In this document: piece by piece, positions 40,660-46,725 of the stretch
Layout: the number at the start of each line of letters is the position of its first letter
How positions within the stretch are numbered: position 1 is the first letter of the stretch
Virus record (IMG/VR): IMGVR_UViG_3300028197_001695
Span: 54,006-118,005 of that record
DNA from: a virus
Strand: one strand, 5' to 3'
Length of the DNA: 64,000 bases
Translations under genes and position numbers: made by a program
Notes under the pieces: generated by a model
Seen by the model: the letters and a program-made list of their open reading frames with translations, nothing else
What the model was told of the DNA's origin: nothing
Databases searched by the model: none

Positions 40660-41489
40660 AGCGCACACTCATAACTTTACTCTCAATTATTTCCGTAGCT
40701 AAATCTGCTATTATTACCTCTGTAGAAGGAAATGTATTCCTAATCAACCCTACAGAAAACCCTAATATCAACCCTGTAGTCAATATCCAAAGACCCATCC
40801 AGATCAGCAATGAGGAAGTTGTAGATATAACTGAAAGCGAAGATAAAAAAGAAGATTCAATTATTCCTTGGGATGCAGACGAAGAGGAAATTTATGATTT
40901 TTATGATGCTCCTAATTGGGATTTTTCAGAATCAGACTTGAAAGAGTTAGATCGAGATTCTGCTATCACTAGCATATTGACTATAACAGATGCCTTAATA
41001 CTTGAAGACAGTCCCTCTTATTCAAATATCGAGATTGGAGATGGGTTTTCAGTAACATTAAAGTCTACAGATTTTACTTTTCAAAAAAGCAATGGTTTCA
41101 CTGGAGTAAATGATGATGATAATGTATATTCAGTTTTAAATATAACTGAAGGGTCTAGTATGTATGCCATGTTTACTTCAATTGGTCTAAAGGTAAATGT
41201 AGATTCAACTAGCAGTTTGACTCTACGGGGAGTTGGAGACCCAATCAATAGTCAAATAGAAAGATCTATCGTTAATTTGTCTCCAAACGCGCAGCTCACT
41301 CTAGATTCAATAGAGGAGTTTTCAGAACAGGGTGATGATATTTATTTGAATGGCGTATCGTTCTCCCAAAACCCTTCTATCTTGAAATTTAATGGAACTA
41401 CTGCGACCGCTATTCCAGAAGCTTACTCAGCCCTGCTAAATGCTTTGCCTATAATTTTACTTTTAAGACGGAGGAATAGATTTAATTAA
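40656..41489 (+). CDS. Exported protein with PEP-CTERM-like C-terminal sorting tail (277 aa)
   Basis: A 277-residue protein. The N-terminus is a signal peptide (MKRTLITLLSIISVAKSAI). Residues about 60-105 are very acidic. The middle is a beta-solenoid-like Ser/Asn/Thr-rich region (VNVDSTSSLTLRGVGD). The last 26 residues, IPEAYSALLNALPIILLL followed by RRRNRFN, match the layout of PEP-CTERM signals: a Pro-Glu motif, a hydrophobic helix and an Arg cluster. Pro-Glu-Ala replaces Pro-Glu-Pro. Such proteins are sent to the outer surface by exosortase in the host. It converges with the spanin-like gene (four-base overlap). Confidence 0.7.
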   Translation: MKRTLITLLSIISVAKSAIITSVEGNVFLINPTENPNINPVVNIQRPIQISNEEVVDITESEDKKEDSIIPWDADEEEIYDFYDAPNWDFSESDLKELDRDSAITSILTITDALILEDSPSYSNIEIGDGFSVTLKSTDFTFQKSNGFTGVNDDDNVYSVLNITEGSSMYAMFTSIGLKVNVDSTSSLTLRGVGDPINSQIERSIVNLSPNAQLTLDSIEEFSEQGDDIYLNGVSFSQNPSILKFNGTTATAIPEAYSALLNALPIILLLRRRNRFN

Positions 41490-41734
41490 TCAAAAAGTTC
41501 TCTCTCTAGTTTCCTGAAGCGAGCATCTGAATGCCAAACCTCATCTATCTGAGGGGTGTAAACCCCTTCTTCAGTCTGAATCGGTTGACCCGCCTTGAGC
41601 TTTAATGAAGACGGTTGATATATGTTCAAAGTCGTCGTTTTCGGATTTGAGACGCTTCCGCAAGAGGTCAGCCCGATCAGAGGAGTTACTATCGCCAGCA
41701 GCCCGTAATTCTTCAATTTCGTTAATGAGTTCAT
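41486..41734 (-). CDS. Outer-membrane spanin-like lipoprotein (o-spanin candidate), nested start
   Basis: An 82-residue lipoprotein: basic N-terminus, hydrophobic YGLLAIVTPLIG and lipobox LTSC (about residues 22-25), then a short Pro-rich mature part ending EVWHSDARFRKLERELFD. The first 164 bases lie in another frame inside the gene at 41571-41837, the layout of Rz/Rz1 pairs. The mature length (about 57 residues) fits an o-spanin. It would link to the inner partner and disrupt the outer membrane. Confidence 0.7.
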   Translation of the reverse strand: MNSLTKLKNYGLLAIVTPLIGLTSCGSVSNPKTTTLNIYQPSSLKLKAGQPIQTEEGVYTPQIDEVWHSDARFRKLERELFD

Positions 41735-41837
41735 TTTTTATGTTTCTATGTTGATTTTTTATTTCAAAAAAAGCCAATCTATTCCTTAATTCAAGGTAAA
41801 GCTGTAGGCTCTTAGCTAGAGTTTTAATTAAAGACAT
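41571..41837 (-). CDS. Coiled-coil protein overlapping the lipoprotein gene (i-spanin candidate)
   Basis: An 88-residue protein starting at the ATG at 41837 (MSLIKTLAKSLQLYLELRNR). Residues 20-75 form a charged coiled coil (KNELINEIEEL, RADLLRKRLK), typical of Rz-type i-spanins and other phage helical proteins. Unlike a standard i-spanin, no clear N-terminal transmembrane helix is visible; the first 20 residues are only amphipathic. The overlap with a lipoprotein frame is the main argument. An in-frame TTG at 41888 would add 17 residues. Confidence 0.55.
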   Translation of the reverse strand: MSLIKTLAKSLQLYLELRNRLAFFEIKNQHRNIKNELINEIEELRAAGDSNSSDRADLLRKRLKSENDDFEHISTVFIKAQGGSTDSD

Positions 41838-41847
41838 TATTCTTATT

Positions 41848-42648
41848 CTATATACACTCCAAAACCTGTTTCCACTCCATATCTCCAATCACAGACGTTA
41901 ACTTTGTGATATCTGCTTGAGTGAATTTTTGATATTGCCCTTTTAGTTTTTCTGGCATCGCGATCTGTTTCACTTTCGCTCCAGAGTTTTCTGCCATTTT
42001 ATCAGCAATAGCTTTAAAAGATATGGAATTGCCAGTACCAACATTGAAGATACCAGAATTATCATGATGGAGCATCCTATAATGCACCTCACAAATATCT
42101 TCCACATGGACAAAGTCTCTACTTGCTTTTCCTCTAAATACTTTGATCTCCCCATTTTCTTGAACTTCGTTAATGAATTTTGTAATAGGGCTAGCTTGAT
42201 CCCCTTTATGCTCTTCATGAGGTCCATACACATTAAAGTAACGGAACCCTTGATAGGGATGTTGCTCGTTCAAAAGCCAATTGTCAAACATATATTTACT
42301 ATACGCATAAGGGCTAAGAGGAACACAAAATTGATCTTCTTTAAAAGAGTCTGCTATGCCATATACCGAAGCACTGCTAGCGTATTGGAATTTAATGTCC
42401 ATATTGGCGCATAGCTGGTAAAGAGTGCCAGAGAATATAAAATTTTCATTTAATATCTTTTTTAAGTCGGTTTCTGTGGTGCTTGAATTAGCTCCAAGGT
42501 GAATAACCGCATCAATACCACTCAGAGGAGGTAAACTATTTCCAAACTTAATATCGTAAGGAATGACCTCTATTCCTCTTTTCTCAAGATAAGGACAAAG
42601 GTTCTTGCCAATAAAACCTTCGCTACCAGTAACTAATACCCTTCTCAC
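41848..42648 (-). CDS. ADP-L-glycero-D-manno-heptose 6-epimerase-like (HldD/RfaD) NAD-dependent epimerase
   Basis: A 266-residue extended SDR, GTG start. TGSEGFIG (7-14), HLGANSSTTE (50-59), SSASVYG (91-97), YAYSK (Tyr114, Lys118), RYFNVYGP (136-143) with HEEHKG, RDFVHVEDI, GIFNVGTG and the C-terminal KGQYQKFTQADITKL are all specific to HldD rather than general epimerases. It would convert ADP-D,D-heptose to ADP-L,D-heptose. E. coli HldD has 310 residues. A TATAAT -10 box lies six bases before the GTG. It partners with the HldE-type genes at 15010-16229, 26 kb away. Confidence 0.85.
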   Translation of the reverse strand: MRRVLVTGSEGFIGKNLCPYLEKRGIEVIPYDIKFGNSLPPLSGIDAVIHLGANSSTTETDLKKILNENFIFSGTLYQLCANMDIKFQYASSASVYGIADSFKEDQFCVPLSPYAYSKYMFDNWLLNEQHPYQGFRYFNVYGPHEEHKGDQASPITKFINEVQENGEIKVFRGKASRDFVHVEDICEVHYRMLHHDNSGIFNVGTGNSISFKAIADKMAENSGAKVKQIAMPEKLKGQYQKFTQADITKLTSVIGDMEWKQVLECI

Positions 42649-42660
42649 AAAGGTATTATA

Positions 42661-43632
42661 TTAGAGATCGCCTTCGTCTTCTACAATTTCTTTTACTGAT
42701 TCTAAAAATGGATGTCCGTTCAACAAATCTTGATGCTCTGCAAAAGACTCATCGTCCCAGCACCACCGAGAGAATTCTTCGTTATCGTCCCAAGCGACAA
42801 CTTCTTCAGAAGCCATTGAACTGACAGGCTTTTTAGACCAGAATTTACAACTCCAGTAGCGGGGAGTAGTTTTGTCTTTAGCTGTGTCGCACTTATGACG
42901 AGCGCGGAAATTTCTGCGACGAGCTGGGTCATCACGCTTAATCTCCATATTAGGGTCACCAAATTTAACCATAATAACATTGCCAGTTTTGGGACTTTTC
43001 ACATAAACGCCAAACTTCTTTTTGCCATCCTTTAAGCGGAAAGGCTTATTTAAAGTTTTTTTCTCCGCTTCTGTATACTCAAGATCTTCGATCTCTTGAG
43101 TTGATTCTTCTAAAGCATCAACTCTTTGAAGATCGAAACGAGCTAAAGCAAAATCTAATTCATCAAAGTATACAAAAGCCAGACCTTGTTCTTCTAGGTG
43201 ATATTCCTCTGAACCCTTAGCGACATCTTGATCTGCTGCACGGTAAGACTTCTTAACTTTGCCTCCACTCACCATTTTTAAAAACATATTCACCCTAGCC
43301 ATCGCCCACTGACCTCTGGTCTTTCCAACACGATGACTAGAGCTAAATGCTCCCGCGCCTCTACGGTATATTTTTTTAAGTTGTGTAAGAGAAACTTTTT
43401 TAGAATGCTTCTCGTTGTGCTCCTTAACTTTATTTTTCAGAGCAGTCACTATTTTTTCTGAAAAAGCTATTTTCTTCCCGTCTTTCCCTGCGCTGCCTTT
43501 CTTGTTCTTACTAGAACCTTCTTTCCGCTCATCAGGCTTCGCTGGAGTTTGCGCTCCACTTTTAGGCCCAGATCGTTTAGCAGCTTGGGAATTTAGAAAT
43601 TCTTTAGCTTCTTTAGAAAAATCGTATTCCAT
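42661..43632 (-). CDS. Conserved phage structural/head-associated protein (323 aa)
   Basis: A 323-residue basic protein. The N-terminal 60 residues are Lys/Ser/Gly-rich and disordered; SLTQLKKIYRRGAGAFSSSHR and KKSYRAADQDVAKGSE follow. The C-terminal core has KFGVYVKSPKTGNVIMVKFG, RRNFRARHKCDTAKDKTTPRYWSCKFW, a signature I know from hypothetical or head proteins of marine phages. ATG 43632 is used; an in-frame TTG precedes. It has a late box, which overlaps the stop of the upstream gene. Probably a virion protein or DNA-binding head protein. Confidence 0.65.
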   Translation of the reverse strand: MEYDFSKEAKEFLNSQAAKRSGPKSGAQTPAKPDERKEGSSKNKKGSAGKDGKKIAFSEKIVTALKNKVKEHNEKHSKKVSLTQLKKIYRRGAGAFSSSHRVGKTRGQWAMARVNMFLKMVSGGKVKKSYRAADQDVAKGSEEYHLEEQGLAFVYFDELDFALARFDLQRVDALEESTQEIEDLEYTEAEKKTLNKPFRLKDGKKKFGVYVKSPKTGNVIMVKFGDPNMEIKRDDPARRRNFRARHKCDTAKDKTTPRYWSCKFWSKKPVSSMASEEVVAWDDNEEFSRWCWDDESFAEHQDLLNGHPFLESVKEIVEDEGDL

Positions 43633-43640
43633 CAAATGAT

Positions 43641-43649
43641 GTTACACTT
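43641..43649 (-). promoter_or_regulatory. Late-type promoter box AAGTGTAAC
   Basis: AAGTGTAACA on the minus strand, eight bases before the ATG at 43632. Its TAA is also the stop codon of the gene at 43642-43830. Confidence 0.55.
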
Positions 43650-43830
43650 CTTTCTGAAAAACTTCTTTATAACTTTCAAGTTTTTCTTCTTCACTCATAT
43701 TTTCAAGCTTCCGATCAACCTCTTCTCTAACCAAAGTTGAGATTATGTCGATCAACTCTGCAAAAGTTAAGTTACTTGTAATATGATTTACAAGTGCTTC
43801 ATGAAGCTCTTGTTCCTGCTCTGAAGACAT
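43642..43830 (-). CDS. Hypothetical acidic helical protein (62 aa)
   Basis: A 62-residue, Glu-rich helical protein (MSSEQEQELHEALVNHITSN...). It begins at the last base of the preceding gene (one-base overlap) and is one of four small genes in a row. Function unknown. Confidence 0.6.
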   Translation of the reverse strand: MSSEQEQELHEALVNHITSNLTFAELIDIISTLVREEVDRKLENMSEEEKLESYKEVFQKEV

Positions 43831-44036
43831 TATTTCTGCAAAGCTTTACTCTTATAAATGCGAAGGTCTGGCTGAGTATCTTTCTCTTTAAATTTATTCT
43901 TAAAGATTACAATTTCAACTTTTTCCTCTCCGATTGTAAGATTGCCAGAATAAAAGGGCTTTTCGCCACCTTTACGCCATAAGGCTCCGATTTCACGCTC
44001 TGACCATTCACTGTTTGTTTTATTTTCTTCGTTCAT
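43830..44036 (-). CDS. Hypothetical protein (68 aa), DUF736-like
   Basis: A 68-residue protein with REIGALWRKGGEKPFYSGNL and VEIVIFKNKFKEKDTQPDLRIY, a pattern seen in small phage and plasmid proteins such as DUF736. Roles are not known. It is coupled by an ATGA overlap to the basic 49-residue gene upstream. Confidence 0.6.
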   Translation of the reverse strand: MNEENKTNSEWSEREIGALWRKGGEKPFYSGNLTIGEEKVEIVIFKNKFKEKDTQPDLRIYKSKALQK

Positions 44037-44182
44037 AAACTAATATAAGATTTAATTAAATGTTTTTTGTTGTGAGGGAGCTTAGTGTAGCGTTTTTTAA
44101 GACGCTTGTAAACTCTTTTCATAATTGGATCTGCTCGAAATGAAATCAAGCTTCTCAAATACCTTGATGTAGATCCGCTCAT
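44033..44182 (-). CDS. Small highly basic protein (49 aa)
   Basis: A 49-residue protein (MSGSTSRYLRSLISFRADP...) with about 14 Lys/Arg and few acids. The start overlaps the stop of the upstream 70-residue gene (TAATG) and the stop overlaps the ATG of the next one, so it fits perfectly into the operon. It is similar in character to the 42-residue basic protein at 17084. Probably nucleic-acid or ribosome binding. Confidence 0.65.
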   Translation of the reverse strand: MSGSTSRYLRSLISFRADPIMKRVYKRLKKRYTKLPHNKKHLIKSYISL

Positions 44183-44394
44183 TAATTACTTGAATTAACT
44201 GAAGCCAAACTTGTTTTCGCTAAACGACGATTAAAACGAGCATTACGATCAAAAATGGTAATGTAGTCGTTTGTCTCTCCAAGGAACTGAGCATTCAGGG
44301 TTTCTCCTTGAGTCGTTTGAAGACCGAAGAACCGACCACGGGTTGCACGGATAAGTTTTAGAGCAGTTTTCTGCTTAGTATTTAATTTCATCAT
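44182..44394 (-). CDS. Hypothetical basic protein (70 aa)
   Basis: A 70-residue protein with MMKLNTKQKTALKLIRATRG and FFGLQTTQGETLNAQFLGE. Phage proteins with this RG.FFG..T..GE...A pattern are common but unnamed. A strong promoter abuts the start, so it is probably the first gene of the small-gene operon 42.6-44.4 kb. A second ATG is at 44391. Confidence 0.62.
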   Translation of the reverse strand: MMKLNTKQKTALKLIRATRGRFFGLQTTQGETLNAQFLGETNDYITIFDRNARFNRRLAKTSLASVNSSN

Positions 44395-44400
44395 CGCGTT

Positions 44401-44428
44401 ATTGTAAGGGGAAATCTAGTTTTGTCAA
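44401..44428 (-). promoter_or_regulatory. Sigma70-like promoter abutting the ATG at 44394
   Basis: On the minus strand: -35 TTGACA (44423-44428), 16-base spacer, -10 TACAAT (44401-44406), six bases, ATG. The -35 box overlaps the stop codon of the Clp-like gene. Confidence 0.75.
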
Positions 44429-46725
44429 CTAAGAAAACCCATTTCATCTAAATTTATTTTAGAGGCGTTTCCCGTCAACTCTTGACATATAAACTTATTA
44501 ATCTGGTCCTCGAAACGATCTTGGAAATCAACTAGGTTCTTAGAAGAACGAGCGAATTTCTTTAGAAAACTTAGTGTAAATAATACCTCTATATCGCTCA
44601 ATCTCAAATCTTCATTGATCTTCTGTATCTTATGATAAAGAATTCTAAATATGTCCTTTTTGCGAGCTTCATTTAATACTAAATTACAGTCAACTAGAGA
44701 TAATAATTCTTTAAAAATAGACGAGGTTGGAGACTCCTTGTCAGAGTTAAACCCCATTGATGAAGTGTCCTCTACTCCGCTAGTCACAAAAATTTTGACA
44801 TTAGAAAAGTCAGCTATATCTCCATTAGCCATTTGCAACTTCCCGTCCTTTAGTATTTGAGCAAATAAACTCTTAACAGACAAATGTAGCTTGTGGAAAT
44901 CGTCAATAATAATGACACTATTAGGATAGATATTAATCTTCTCACATAAAGAAGTGTTATTCATTATCTCTGGTAAGATTTTAAACTTAGCGAACTCATC
45001 TGAAAAATGAACTCCGCTGTAGCTTAAGATATTCACGCCACTCTTTTCCAGAGAGTCCTTCAAAGTCGAACAGAAAAAACTTTTGCCACTAGACTCAACT
45101 CCTGTAATACAATAAATGCTGGGAGCTGACCCTTTTTTATATATTCCATAATTAGATAGAGATATGGATTCGATAAGAGAATCAATAATTCTATTATTGC
45201 CTATAAACTTTTTCTTTAAACTCTCAGAGAGATCAGATAAAATTTTTGGCTTCCTCAGAGGGTTCTCCTTCTTTGAGAAGAAATCTTTAAGATGCTTCAT
45301 CCTAACTTCTGGAACTTCATCCTCCTTGTCTTCAGACCAGTCTGATAATTTTTCTGTTACAAATGATAATAATGATTCTGTCGAGGTTATATCTACATCG
45401 TTATCTTTTATTTGTTCTTGCAACTCTTTAAATGAAGTATCATTGCCCCAGTGGGAAACTTTCGCTTGCGCTCCACAATGATCAATTACGTCAATTGCTT
45501 TGTCTGGATAAAATTTATTTGGAAGATATTTTTCACAAAAAACAATAACATTGTCAATAAAGTTTTGAGTATAATTAACATTATGGAAGTCTTCGTAATA
45601 AGAGGTTATAGTAGGTAAAATTTCCTTCATCTGAAATTTAGAAGGCTCTTTGATAATAACCCTTTCAAAACGACGATCTAAAGCAGAGTCTTTTTTAATA
45701 GTGTTTGTATACTCGTTTATTGTAGTGGCTCCAATACAACTAATTGTGCCACGAGCAAGCTCTGGCTTGAGTATATTAGAAGCTTCTAGGGAGTTTTCTG
45801 TAGTTCCTCCAGCACCAACAAGAGTATGGACCTCGTCTATGAATAGAATAATATTTTCATACTTCTTAACTTCATCTACAAACTTCTCCAGCCTCTCTTC
45901 AAACTGACCACGATACTGTGTTCCAGCGACCATACTAGACAAACTAAGAGAGTAGATAACTTTATTCGCGATAAGCTCTGGAGCTTCACCATTTACAATT
46001 TTGGAAGCTAGACCCTCAATCAAAGAAGTTTTACCAGTTCCCGCTGGTCCCACTAAAATTGCGTTTGGCTTCTTCTTTCTGCAAAGAATAGTCGCTATCT
46101 CTGATATTTTGTCATCAAAGTCTACTATTTTATCAAATTCATGACGGGAGGCTTTTAAGTTTAAGTTTTCTGCGAACTGATCAAGGATTGGGTTTTCATC
46201 AAACATCCCAATCCATTTGCCAACTATATCCATAGAAATATCATCAGCAAAAGAATACTCTGATTCTCCCTCTGGTGCTACTTCTTCTTCGTCTTTTATA
46301 AAACGAGTTATAGACTCCACCATTAGATCTCTATCTTGTTCCTCAAGAACCCCAGAGAAAGCCTTCGGAGTGAACCCTTCACTCAAGAAACAAAGCAAAA
46401 TAGCTTCTGTGCTAACGTAATCTAATTCAAACAGCTCCTTCTGAATAAACTTACATTCATTTAGTAATTTATTTAATTTAGTGGAATATTTAGTAGAAAC
46501 AATTTTGTTAGACTTCTTCTTCTCGATGACCTTTTTAGATGCAATAAACAAAGCTTCCCTACAAAAAGATTCTTCAAGAAATTTCTCACAAGACAAGCTT
46601 AGGTCACTAATAAATGAATGAAAAAAAACATCTATATCAACCTTATTTCTCCCAAGGAATTCGTTTAAATCTTGAGCACCCTTAAGGATGCACTTTAATT
46701 GTGGAGTAAGTGGTAAGTCGTTCAT
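44425..46725 (-). CDS. ClpA/ClpB-like double AAA+ ATPase (766 aa)
   Basis: The first AAA+ module has Walker A GPAGTGKT (226-233), Walker B IILFIDEVH at about 291-299, the pore loop region GTQYRGQFEERL and sensor GATTINEY with Arg finger DRRFERV, all as in ClpA/ClpB D1. The second, diverged module has Walker A GVESSGKS at about 521-528 and Walker B VIIIDDFH. The N-terminal domain is not the standard Clp_N. No ClpP-binding loop was spotted. It overlaps the polymerase gene by four bases, which is unusual. It may remodel replication or host proteins. Confidence 0.82.
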   Translation of the reverse strand: MNDLPLTPQLKCILKGAQDLNEFLGRNKVDIDVFFHSFISDLSLSCEKFLEESFCREALFIASKKVIEKKKSNKIVSTKYSTKLNKLLNECKFIQKELFELDYVSTEAILLCFLSEGFTPKAFSGVLEEQDRDLMVESITRFIKDEEEVAPEGESEYSFADDISMDIVGKWIGMFDENPILDQFAENLNLKASRHEFDKIVDFDDKISEIATILCRKKKPNAILVGPAGTGKTSLIEGLASKIVNGEAPELIANKVIYSLSLSSMVAGTQYRGQFEERLEKFVDEVKKYENIILFIDEVHTLVGAGGTTENSLEASNILKPELARGTISCIGATTINEYTNTIKKDSALDRRFERVIIKEPSKFQMKEILPTITSYYEDFHNVNYTQNFIDNVIVFCEKYLPNKFYPDKAIDVIDHCGAQAKVSHWGNDTSFKELQEQIKDNDVDITSTESLLSFVTEKLSDWSEDKEDEVPEVRMKHLKDFFSKKENPLRKPKILSDLSESLKKKFIGNNRIIDSLIESISLSNYGIYKKGSAPSIYCITGVESSGKSFFCSTLKDSLEKSGVNILSYSGVHFSDEFAKFKILPEIMNNTSLCEKINIYPNSVIIIDDFHKLHLSVKSLFAQILKDGKLQMANGDIADFSNVKIFVTSGVEDTSSMGFNSDKESPTSSIFKELLSLVDCNLVLNEARKKDIFRILYHKIQKINEDLRLSDIEVLFTLSFLKKFARSSKNLVDFQDRFEDQINKFICQELTGNASKINLDEMGFLS

